Shown here one piece after another: positions 13,576 through 20,621 of a DNA stretch of 23,228 bases. Under the pieces are notes generated by a model, which was not told the DNA's origin, searched no databases, and worked only from the letters and a program-made list of their open reading frames with translations. This stretch comes from M55B144 sp964550615 (GTDB lineage: Bacteria; Bipolaricaulota; Bipolaricaulia; UBA7950; UBA9294), in the NCBI GenBank assembly GCA_964550615.1, contig CAZKAB010000025.1, forward strand, positions 1 through 23,228, in the 5' to 3' direction. Position 1 is the stretch's first letter; every line of letters begins with the position of its first letter. The position numbers were made by a program, and so were the translations under genes.

Positions 13576-13703
13576 CCTTCTCCAACCGCTTCTTCGTATT
13601 CCTGTGTGACACCGCAGGTTGCCCACCGCCGGGGTTGTGTGTAGCAGGGAATATCGAGGATACAAAGGGGAGAAGGCCCGCGCTATGCAGCGCGAACCTT
13701 CTC
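13576..13703. repeat. Competing inverted repeats in the 202-bp gap between convergent genes
   Basis: CCTTCTCC (13576-13583) and CCTTCTC (13697-13703) can each pair with GGAGAAGG (13669-13676). The second pairing encloses a perfect CGCGCT-ATGC-AGCGCG hairpin. The first encloses a further match, TATTCCTG with CAGGGAATA. A short dyad GGCAGT-A-ACTGCC (13718-13730) follows. On the minus strand the inner hairpin is followed by CCCCTTTG and may terminate the DUF4384 gene. No T-rich terminator for the GNAT-like gene is clear. An unannotated RNA is possible. No convincing gene lies in the gap. Confidence 0.45.
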
Positions 13704-13747
13704 GTTGCGGCAGTGAGGGCAGTAACTGCCTTGGGAGAAACTGGCTA

Positions 13748-14533
13748 TTAATTCCCTCCGATATGGATGCGGAGTGTGAAGTGCCACTTGCCGTCAGAAC
13801 CGAAGTACCAGTACCAACCGGAACTCGGGGTGCCGGTATACCATTGTCCGTTGGACCAGTACCAGCTCCCACCGGGGAACCATCCAAAGAACGGCGGATA
13901 TGGGTAATTGGAGGGGGGCTGTGGATAATAGCTCGGGGGTGTATAACTGGGAGGCGGGTTGTAGCTGGGAGGCGGGTTGTAGCTATAGCCTCCTCCGATG
14001 ATGGTGAACGACGTCCAAGCGGTTGTCCACGTTGGCGTGGGAGTTATCCCCATGATCTGTCCTTGGATCTGTCCCATCGCCCCATTAGGATCGGGTGCGA
14101 TCTGGGGGAACGGTTCCTGATACATGCTCGGTGTCAGGGAGAGAGGGGTTAGACTGGCGAAAATCTGCAGTCTCTCTATCCCCGTTGGGGGAGTGATCTG
14201 GAATTGGTAGTTTGCGTCCGGCAAAGTGTGCGCTCCTGCGCTAACGAAGTTACTCTGTGAGTAGGCGTTGGGGAAGATAAGACGTACGATTCCGTCTGGC
14301 TGCAGGTCATAGATATAGATGTAGGCCGGTTGGTTGACGGTGAAGTATATAAATGCGTTCTCACCGACGGTATACGTCGACTTATTCGTCCAAATATTGA
14401 CCGTAAGGCTCCCGGGGTTGGGAGACGGCACGATTCCCAGTGGAGCTGGTGCGCCGTCCGATCCGTAAACGCTCACTGCGCCAATGATGCCGAACAGCAT
14501 TACGGCTAGGAGTATGCTCAGTTTCTTCTTCAT
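13748..14533 (-). CDS. Secreted DUF4384-domain protein with Pro/Tyr/Trp-rich C-terminus
   Basis: This 261-residue protein starts with a signal peptide (KKKLSILLAVMLFGIIGAVSVYG) and continues into a DUF4384 domain (about residues 40-130, NIWTNKSTYTVGENAFIYFTV to RLQIFAS). It then has a low-complexity region of SYNPPP-type repeats and ends in an aromatic segment with many Trp and Tyr (GSWYWSNGQWYTG, then SGWYWYFGSDGKWHF). DUF4384 is found in exported proteins and at the C-termini of some kinases or proteases; its role is not settled. The start at 14533 has GAGGTGAT before it. The aromatic tail may bind wall sugars or the outer layer, which is inference. Confidence 0.8.
   Translation of the reverse strand: MKKKLSILLAVMLFGIIGAVSVYGSDGAPAPLGIVPSPNPGSLTVNIWTNKSTYTVGENAFIYFTVNQPAYIYIYDLQPDGIVRLIFPNAYSQSNFVSAGAHTLPDANYQFQITPPTGIERLQIFASLTPLSLTPSMYQEPFPQIAPDPNGAMGQIQGQIMGITPTPTWTTAWTSFTIIGGGYSYNPPPSYNPPPSYTPPSYYPQPPSNYPYPPFFGWFPGGSWYWSNGQWYTGTPSSGWYWYFGSDGKWHFTLRIHIGGN
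13947..13982. repeat. Two perfect 18-bp tandem repeats coding Pro/Tyr repeats
   Basis: CTGGGAGGCGGGTTGTAG occurs twice in direct tandem (13947-13964 and 13965-13982). On the minus strand it codes SYNPPP-type units of the DUF4384 protein. The repeat is in frame, so it can expand or shrink without breaking the gene. Confidence 0.85.
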
Positions 14534-14611
14534 GATTATCACCTCGGGTAATCTACACCTCCGGCTTGGCTGCGGTTTCAACTTTGCGGGTCATTTGAGA
14601 GTGGACGAGCG

Positions 14612-14640
14612 TTGCTATCTCATCCCGTCACGTATATCGT
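14612..14640 (+). promoter_or_regulatory. Leaderless-type promoter of coaE
   Basis: TTGCTA (14612-14617), 17 bp, TATCGT (14635-14640), then 9 nt to the ATG at 14650 (6 nt to an in-frame GTG at 14647). No Shine-Dalgarno site is present. Confidence 0.45.
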
Positions 14641-14649
14641 TTATGCGTG

Positions 14650-15222
14650 ATGAAAGTGATCGGTCTTGCCGGCGAAGCCGGTTGCGGGAAGAGCGCTGCT
14701 GCACGTTGCCTTGCTGCACGTGATGGGATTGTCTGGGTCGATCTCGATCGGATCGCCTGGGAGGAGTACAGGCCTAAGAGCCCCGTGTATGAGCGGCTTA
14801 TCGCCCGATTCGGCAAGGGCATCATCGCCTCGGACGATCGGATCGATCGCCGCCGGTTGGGGAAGCTTGTGTTCTCCGATGAAAAGGCGCTTTCCGACCT
14901 GAATGCCATCGTGCATCCTGCGGTATCCGAGCGACTGCGCGCGATAGTCTCTGAACAACAGGGAAGGGGAACAGAGGTCCTTCTCGTGGAAGGAGCGCTT
15001 CTGGGGATCTCTCCGTACGTCGATTACTCCCTGTTTGACGCCGTCTTGTGGCTTGAGGCGGGCTTCGATGAGAGGCGAGAGCGATTGCTCGCCGCCGAGC
15101 GACCGGAGCATCTTCACCGCTCTGCGCAAGGCGATCCGATGTATGACATGATAGTCATCGATGCCGAGGGGAGCATTGAAGAAACCGCGCGCCAGATCGT
15201 TGGTATTATTGAATCGCTTTAG
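14650..15222 (+). CDS. coaE: Dephospho-CoA kinase
   Basis: This 190-residue P-loop kinase phosphorylates the 3'-hydroxyl of dephospho-CoA, the final step of coenzyme A synthesis. GEAGCGKS (residues 8-15) is the Walker A motif. VDLDRIAWEEY matches the family's substrate Asp segment, RRRLGKLVF and LNAIVHPAV are family motifs, and the LID/C-terminal region follows (FDERRERLLAAERPEHLHRS). The usual ending ADxVIdNxG reads YDMIVIDAEGS here, so the C-terminus is somewhat divergent. The start may be the ATG at 14650 or the GTG just before it. It is divergent from the DUF4384 gene and is followed by the ACT-domain gene on the same strand. Confidence 0.88.
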   Translation: MKVIGLAGEAGCGKSAAARCLAARDGIVWVDLDRIAWEEYRPKSPVYERLIARFGKGIIASDDRIDRRRLGKLVFSDEKALSDLNAIVHPAVSERLRAIVSEQQGRGTEVLLVEGALLGISPYVDYSLFDAVLWLEAGFDERRERLLAAERPEHLHRSAQGDPMYDMIVIDAEGSIEETARQIVGIIESL

Positions 15223-15320
15223 TCGTTTCTTCCTTTGATGAGCGAATGTCCATCATGACAGGGCCACAAGTCCACTGCAAGTTGCCACATCATCATAGAA
15301 TCGAGGCGGGAGATTTGCCG

Positions 15321-15725
15321 ATGCGCGAGATAAGACTGCAGCACGAGATAATCATTCGGACGGCGAACGAGATCGACGCCCTTTCCAGGGTGAGCCGCAT
15401 TCTTAGCGATCAGGGGATAAACCTTCTCTCCGTCGCCTTAATCACGGACGGTGAAGACGTTTCCATTCACGTCGTGACGAGCTCACAGTCGTTTGCCATC
15501 GAAGCATTGCGTGAGGTTGAGCTTCCAGTGGAAGAGAGGGATGTTCTTGTCGTGGAGCTTCCGCATCATCCCGGATTCTTGTGCCGCATCAGCGAGGCGC
15601 TGGCGCGCAAGGATATCGCCATTCACGATCTCTACGCCACTGTGGCTCAAGGAAGTAGAACCGGGCTTGTCGTTCTTGCCTGTTCCAACAACAGCAAAGC
15701 ATTGCATCTCCTGCAACGACACTGA
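15321..15725 (+). CDS. Tandem ACT-domain protein
   Basis: This 134-residue protein consists of two ACT domains and nothing else. The first is residues about 5-68 (IIIRTANEIDALSRVSRILSDQGINLLSVAL) and the second about 73-134 (LVVELPHHPGFLCRISEALARKDIAIHDLYATV). ACT domains bind amino acids or similar small ligands and act as allosteric sensors. Stand-alone tandem-ACT proteins are usually of unknown role. The ATG at 15321 is chosen because it precedes the first beta strand and GGCGGGAG lies upstream. An in-frame ATG at 15246 would add 25 residues with no domain character. No metabolic enzyme it might control lies in the same operon apart from coaE. Confidence 0.8.
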   Translation: MREIRLQHEIIIRTANEIDALSRVSRILSDQGINLLSVALITDGEDVSIHVVTSSQSFAIEALREVELPVEERDVLVVELPHHPGFLCRISEALARKDIAIHDLYATVAQGSRTGLVVLACSNNSKALHLLQRH

Positions 15726-15728
15726 CTT

Positions 15729-15791
15729 GCTGCCTTCCCACGCGCGGCAGCGCCCTCTCAGATACGAGAAGACGTTCTACGTCGGAACTCG
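15729..15791. other. Hairpins between the ACT gene and the surface-protein gene
   Basis: GCTGCC (15729-15734) pairs with GGCAGC (15746-15751). A nested hairpin CGAG-aa-GACGT-tct-ACGTC-ggaa-CTCG covers 15765-15791. Neither is followed by a T tract. They lie between convergent stops and may slow or end transcription, but they are not clear intrinsic terminators. Confidence 0.4.
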
Positions 15792-15794
15792 CGA

Positions 15795-18700
15795 TTAGGG
15801 GACAAGAACGGCGAGTGGAACAAGAATTGCCTCTCCTTCGCCATTTGTTATCCACACATAGTATGTACCCGGTACAAGCGATGACGTATCGATGCTGAGC
15901 GAGGACTGCGTCCTGTCGTAGTGAGTTGACAGCGCAGAGCCGGAACCCGTTTCTCCGCCGCCCCCGGCCACGTTGATATCAAGCGCGGCAACGCGCACCT
16001 GTGGTTTCTCTCCCCCCGCCAATGACACATCTAGCTGCGCCGGAGCACGTACTGGTGTCGATTGGTTCTGAGCCAGTGTCGTAAGCTCATCGATTGCGGG
16101 TGAATTTGGTTTTCCCGCTGTCGCGGATAGGCGATCGCCGGCTGCGTCACGCCCGTACACAAGAATTCCGGGATTGGTATGCCAGTTGGCGTCGAAGTCC
16201 CCCTGCATCGGATCGGTCCGTTCCATCGTCGCACAGCTGTCTCTATTGCCGGCCGGCCAGCCGCTGCGTGTGGGATGTTCGGCGTTCGCCGTATCGACGA
16301 CGGTCCCGGTTGAATCGACGAGAAGAACGACCGCGCCGCCGTCCGGAAGGATGTACTGGGCGGTCACCTGCGGGTCGTAGACCAAATCAGCGAAGACATC
16401 ACTCAAGGTTTTGTCGTAACGTCGCTCCAACACGTAGTAGCTGCGCCCGTTCGTTCCCTTCTTGCCAGCGCTCCACCACGACATGTCGATCACGCGCCAC
16501 GCGTACTCACCCGCAGCGCCGAACGCAATCTGCGAGCCCGGCACGCGCGGAATGGAGAGATCGATTGGTGAGGGGGCAATGACTCCGCTAAGTGGAACGC
16601 GCGCCCATTGATCTTGTTCCGGCACGCTGCCGCCCTTGGCATACCAGCAGATACTCCATCCGTCAAGATCCACGGGTATAGAGCCGAGATTACGCAGCTC
16701 GATCCACTCGTCCGCCGGACTTGCCGGAGTTCCGCCCCACGCGATCTCATTGATGACTACCTTTCCGTCGAGCGACAAAGAGAGTGCGCCGCCACCTCCC
16801 CCTGGGGACCGTTGCTCCACGTTGATGCTCAGTGTGGCATCGGCACGAACATCTTGCCCGGCGAGGTTATTGCCGGTGACACTGGCGGTGTTGGTGAGCG
16901 TCCCGGGCGCATCGTCCGATGTCACCGCGTATTCTGCGCTCGCAACAACCGTCTCGCCGGGAGAAAGAACGCTTTTCGGCAAGCTGATCCTGCCGATGCG
17001 ATCGTCGCGAAGCGAAAGGCCGATAACGGTCGTGTCGCCGCTGTTTGCGATCGTGTATCTATAGGTGACCGTGTCACCGGCGACGGCTGTGGACACGTCG
17101 CACTCCTTGACAAGATCAAGGCCGGCGGATGAAGCGATCCCAAACAAGCTGATACTGTCACTTGCGGCCACTGTTGCACCGCTGATATCGGCCGCCGTCA
17201 CCGTGACCGTATCGGAGTACGGTCCTGGGAGATCTTCCTCTTCGATGGTCAGCGTGAACGACCCTGTAAGGCTGTCCCAGGAAGCGAGATTCGTGCGGGA
17301 AAGGAGAATCGATCCAATGCGGATGTCCTTCAAGGCAAGGTTGGTGAGCGGGCTGTCGCCGGTGTTTGTTATCGTATACGCGCAAGTTATCGTCTCGCCG
17401 ATAGATAGGCTGTCAAACGGCGAAATCGGAAAACCACGTCCATCCTGTGCCGCAAGTTCGATCTTGATTGCCCCCGGCTCGACATGCAGAACTACGCTTG
17501 CCGTCGCATTATCGCTCACCTGTTGGCCGTCCGTGGTCTGCGCGGTGACGGTGGCCGAGTTGATGATCGGTCCGGGAAAGAGATCTTCGGCCACGGTCAC
17601 CGAAGCCGTGCCGGTCGTTGTCTCCCCGGCGGGAAGGTCGGTTTCGGAGAGGTCGATCGCTCCCAGCATGTCATCTGTTACGGTTACATCAACCAGTGGG
17701 ACGTTGCCGCTGTTTGTGACTTTGTAGGTATATGTGAGAGTCTCCCCCAGTGAGGCGCTCTTGCGGTCGACGTCCTTGTTGATTGCTATTGCCGGTGCAG
17801 CCGCGTGCGCAGGTGCGATCGTAACCGAGACCTCATCGCTTGCTGTATCACCGCACGCGTCGGTCACCGAGATGCGGAAGGACAGGAATGTTTCCGAGAC
17901 CACGTCGGGTGCGATGAATTCCACCTGCAGACCCGTTGTATCGGACAAGGTAACCGGTTGTCCCGCTATCTGTTCCCAATGTGTATCTGAGATCGGCCCA
18001 TCAGGGTCCGACGCAGTGGCCTGCAGAACCACGCTGTCGCCGGGAGTCACGTTCTGGTCTGTGCCGGCGGCCACTTGCGAGGGGTGATTCACGTTTTCGA
18101 CACGTACATGTAGGTCATCGCTTGCCTCGGCACCCCAGTCATCGGTCGCGGTGAATGTGAGAGTAACGTCTCTCGCTTCGCAGTCGTAGACGCTCGGAGC
18201 GGTGTATATGGGATGGGATGAGTAGGCATCGTTGAACGATCCTCCCGCCCCATTATCAGTCCACGAACATGAGACAACCCAACCATCGCTGTCGGCAGTC
18301 GTGGCATCGCTCAGAAGGATCTCGTGCTCCTCGTCAACAGTCTTGTCCGCGCCGGCGTTCACCGTAGGATAAGCGTTTATGCGCAACCAGAAAGAATCGC
18401 TCACCGCGCCGCCGTCGAGATCGGCAGCGGTCAACGTAAGCTTGACGAGGCTGCTTGTTGCGGCAGAAGTGTAGACAGGATGGATGATTCCCGAATTGTC
18501 GAATGACCCGCCCCCACCGCCGTCGTCCCACGCGTATGAGGCGATTCCATCTCCTCCGTCAGAGGCAGACGAATCGGCGATGACAAGCGCACTCCCAAGA
18601 GGCAGCATCCTGTCCGGCCCGGCATCAACGAGCGGCAATACGTTTACCAATACCGTTGAACTGGCCAGTTCAACGGTCCCGTTTGTGACGTGCACCGTGT

Positions 18701-19064
18701 TCAAAAGTGTCCCCGGTGCCCCGTATTCCACGCGCGCCTTGATGTCTACTGTGGCTGAGCCGCCCGAGTTCAACGTACCCAACGGGATCCAGCCGGTTGG
18801 TGGAAGCGTATGCCATGCACCCCCGTCAACTCGATACTGGCCGTTCCATTGGTCGAGTCCGGTGGGTAGGTTGTCTTGCAGAATAAGATCGGCGGCGGTC
18901 GAGCCGTTGGTGACCACAGCCGTGTACGTCAGATACTCACCCCGCGACACGGCGGAGGGCGAAGCAGTGACGTCCACAATGGTGCCCGAGGCCAGCGCAT
19001 GCGCGTATGCGGCGCCGCAAAAGATGACGAGCAAGACGACAAGGCGAAATCGGCGCGTGTTCAT
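15795..19064 (-). CDS. Large secreted surface protein with DUF11, PKD-like and lamin-tail domains
   Basis: This 1089-residue protein has a signal peptide (residues 1-25, ending AHALA). A DUF11-like repeat (about 27-145, YLTYTAVVTNGS) is followed by three PKD/immunoglobulin-like modules (about 145-230, 232-325 and 326-420). Three further DUF11-like repeats follow (about 425-530, 534-645 and 650-750, with TLTYTYKVTNSGNVPL, TITCAYTITNTGDSPL and TVTYRYTIANSGDTTV). Next come a Gly-rich linker and a lamin-tail-like domain (about 765-985, VVINEIAWGG...DEWIELRNLG...DLDGWSI). The last 55 residues match the end of the left-edge gene. It is likely a cell-surface or S-layer-associated protein. No LPXTG or transmembrane anchor is seen. 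It lies downstream of tpiA and pgsA on the same strand, 98 bp after pgsA. Confidence 0.85.
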   Translation of the reverse strand: MNTRRFRLVVLLVIFCGAAYAHALASGTIVDVTASPSAVSRGEYLTYTAVVTNGSTAADLILQDNLPTGLDQWNGQYRVDGGAWHTLPPTGWIPLGTLNSGGSATVDIKARVEYGAPGTLLNTVHVTNGTVELASSTVLVNVLPLVDAGPDRMLPLGSALVIADSSASDGGDGIASYAWDDGGGGGSFDNSGIIHPVYTSAATSSLVKLTLTAADLDGGAVSDSFWLRINAYPTVNAGADKTVDEEHEILLSDATTADSDGWVVSCSWTDNGAGGSFNDAYSSHPIYTAPSVYDCEARDVTLTFTATDDWGAEASDDLHVRVENVNHPSQVAAGTDQNVTPGDSVVLQATASDPDGPISDTHWEQIAGQPVTLSDTTGLQVEFIAPDVVSETFLSFRISVTDACGDTASDEVSVTIAPAHAAAPAIAINKDVDRKSASLGETLTYTYKVTNSGNVPLVDVTVTDDMLGAIDLSETDLPAGETTTGTASVTVAEDLFPGPIINSATVTAQTTDGQQVSDNATASVVLHVEPGAIKIELAAQDGRGFPISPFDSLSIGETITCAYTITNTGDSPLTNLALKDIRIGSILLSRTNLASWDSLTGSFTLTIEEEDLPGPYSDTVTVTAADISGATVAASDSISLFGIASSAGLDLVKECDVSTAVAGDTVTYRYTIANSGDTTVIGLSLRDDRIGRISLPKSVLSPGETVVASAEYAVTSDDAPGTLTNTASVTGNNLAGQDVRADATLSINVEQRSPGGGGGALSLSLDGKVVINEIAWGGTPASPADEWIELRNLGSIPVDLDGWSICWYAKGGSVPEQDQWARVPLSGVIAPSPIDLSIPRVPGSQIAFGAAGEYAWRVIDMSWWSAGKKGTNGRSYYVLERRYDKTLSDVFADLVYDPQVTAQYILPDGGAVVLLVDSTGTVVDTANAEHPTRSGWPAGNRDSCATMERTDPMQGDFDANWHTNPGILVYGRDAAGDRLSATAGKPNSPAIDELTTLAQNQSTPVRAPAQLDVSLAGGEKPQVRVAALDINVAGGGGETGSGSALSTHYDRTQSSLSIDTSSLVPGTYYVWITNGEGEAILVPLAVLVP

Positions 19065-19162
19065 TTCATAGCCAATTGTCGCCGATCGTCGCTCCGGCCA
19101 CGGTAATGTGTGTCACACTGCCGGTGTGAGTTCGTTCGCCGCGGAAATGACAAACGGCACGT

Positions 19163-19708
19163 CTATTTACCGAACAGACGTCGAGAGCGATAAAAGTACT
19201 CACCGCCGGAGATGAGGGCGAGCGCAATTGCCAGATATAGAAAGACGTCCTTTGTTATTGCGCCGGCCGAACCGAGGTCTAGGTAGCGGTTAACGAGGAT
19301 GAAGAGCACGAGGCCGATGTGGGAGACGGTCTTAATCTTCCCAAGCGGGCTGGCGGCGATTACCTCTCCCTCGGCGATTGCCATGATGCGTAGGCCGGTA
19401 ACGAGGAACTCGCGGGCGATGATTATCATTACAAGTGCCGCACTCATCTCTTTCAATTGAACGAACGAGATCAGCGCCCCGGCGATGAGGAGTTTGTCTG
19501 CAATCGGATCGGCAAACTTGCCGAATACGGTTGTCTGCTTGAGGTTGCGGGCGAGATACCCGTCCGCCGCGTCGGAGATCGCGGCAAGCGAGAACAGCAC
19601 GATGGCCAGAATTGTCCCGATTGTGTGCTGCATCAGTATTAGATACATGAGCAACGGCACGCTTGCTATGCGAGCGAGCGTTATCTGATTCGGGATGTTA
19701 AAGCGCAT
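19163..19708 (-). CDS. pgsA: CDP-diacylglycerol-glycerol-3-phosphate 3-phosphatidyltransferase
   Basis: This 181-residue integral membrane enzyme makes phosphatidylglycerol phosphate from CDP-diacylglycerol and glycerol-3-phosphate. The CDP-alcohol phosphotransferase signature D-x2-DG-x2-AR-x8-G-x3-D-x3-D is complete: D46, D49, G50, A53-R54, G63, D67 and D71. Several hydrophobic helices surround it. GGAGGAGAG precedes the ATG. It lies 42 bp after tpiA on the same strand, and the two are probably co-transcribed. The enzyme supplies anionic phospholipids, so the membrane is expected to be of the bacterial ester-lipid type. Confidence 0.95.
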   Translation of the reverse strand: MRFNIPNQITLARIASVPLLMYLILMQHTIGTILAIVLFSLAAISDAADGYLARNLKQTTVFGKFADPIADKLLIAGALISFVQLKEMSAALVMIIIAREFLVTGLRIMAIAEGEVIAASPLGKIKTVSHIGLVLFILVNRYLDLGSAGAITKDVFLYLAIALALISGGEYFYRSRRLFGK

Positions 19709-19750
19709 CGTCTCTCCTCCGCGTGACCGTAGCTGATCGAGATGGCCTTG

Positions 19751-20506
19751 TCAATCTACGCAGGCGACGATGGCCGCGAACGCTTCCGGTGACAGAGAGG
19801 CTCCGCCGACGAGCGCGCCGTCGATGTCCGGTTGGGCAAGCAATGAAGCGGCGTTTTCCGGTTTGACGCTTCCACCGTACAGAATCCGCGCTCCATTCGC
19901 GGTCGCCTCATCGTAGTTTGCTGCAACCCATTGGCGGATCATGGCGATCGTTTCCTGTGCCACGTCGGGTGTGGCCGTTCTTCCGGTACCGATCGCCCAG
20001 ATCGGCTCGTAGGCGATGGTTACCTTACCGGCCGTCTTCTGATCGACGCCGGCAAGATCCGCCGCAAGCTGCGACGTAATCTTCTTTTCCACTTCTTCAT
20101 GCTCCTCGAGCGTTTCTCCGATGCACAGGATGGGGCTGAGCCCTGCTTTGAGTGCCGCGAGCAACTTGAGGGAGACCACGCGATCGTCATCGTGAAACAA
20201 TGCCCGCCGCTCAGAGTGCCCGACAAGCACGTAGCGGCAACCGCAGGCCCTTACCATCGTCGCTGACACCGCGCCGGTGAACGCCCCCTTCTCCTCGAAG
20301 TGAATGTCCTGTGCCCCGAGTGCGATCCCTTTGCCTTGAAGCAGTTCTTCGGCGCAGGTGAGACTTGTAAATGGAGGCAAGAGCAGGACCTCGCTCTTCT
20401 CACTCCGGTTCCAGTTCGCAAGAAACGTGCGAATGAAGTCTTCCGTTTCGGAAACGGTCTTATTCATCTTCCAGTTGCCGGCGATAAGCGGACGTCTGCT
20501 GAGCAT
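19751..20506 (-). CDS. tpiA: Triosephosphate isomerase
   Basis: This 251-residue TIM-barrel enzyme interconverts dihydroxyacetone phosphate and glyceraldehyde-3-phosphate in glycolysis and gluconeogenesis. Catalytic residues are present: N11 and K13 (GNWKMN), H97 (VLVGHSERR) and E167 (AYEPIWAIGTG), followed by loop 6 and the phosphate-binding LYGGSVKPEN and GALVGGASL. Two ATGs lie close together (20512 and 20506). The second is chosen because GGAGG abuts the first with no spacing but sits 6 nt before the second. A TATAAT (complement of 20527-20532) gives a very short leader. Expression probably continues into pgsA. Confidence 0.97.
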   Translation of the reverse strand: MLSRRPLIAGNWKMNKTVSETEDFIRTFLANWNRSEKSEVLLLPPFTSLTCAEELLQGKGIALGAQDIHFEEKGAFTGAVSATMVRACGCRYVLVGHSERRALFHDDDRVVSLKLLAALKAGLSPILCIGETLEEHEEVEKKITSQLAADLAGVDQKTAGKVTIAYEPIWAIGTGRTATPDVAQETIAMIRQWVAANYDEATANGARILYGGSVKPENAASLLAQPDIDGALVGGASLSPEAFAAIVACVD

Positions 20507-20526
20507 TTTCATCCTCCCTTCCGGTA

Positions 20527-20532
20527 ATTATA
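20527..20532 (-). promoter_or_regulatory. TATAAT box of tpiA
   Basis: A perfect -10 (TATAAT on the minus strand) stands 20 nt before the ATG at 20506, with the Shine-Dalgarno site between. The -35 is weak. It is divergent from the slipin promoter. Confidence 0.5.
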
Positions 20533-20559
20533 TGCTGTGTCTCCGTTTACGCGAGTCGA

Positions 20560-20588
20560 TTGACTTAATGCACACGTCAACCTATGAT
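20560..20588 (+). promoter_or_regulatory. Sigma-70 promoter of the slipin-mnmG operon
   Basis: TTGACT (20560-20565), exactly 17 bp, TATGAT (20583-20588). The start is predicted near 20595, and AAGGAGG (20610-20616) lies 5 nt before the ATG at 20622. Confidence 0.8.
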
Positions 20589-20621
20589 CAACGCAGCCGA
20601 TGATTCGGCAAGGAGGCACAG

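Noticed and set aside
13947..13982. Tandem repeats as a possible CRISPR array
   Set aside because: The 18-bp units are directly adjacent with no spacers, and they code in-frame protein repeats.
16608..17132. Long plus-strand open frames opposite the surface protein (also 17065-17727 and 18484-19071)
   Set aside because: They are antisense shadows of a repetitive coding region, with no ribosome site or recognisable domain.
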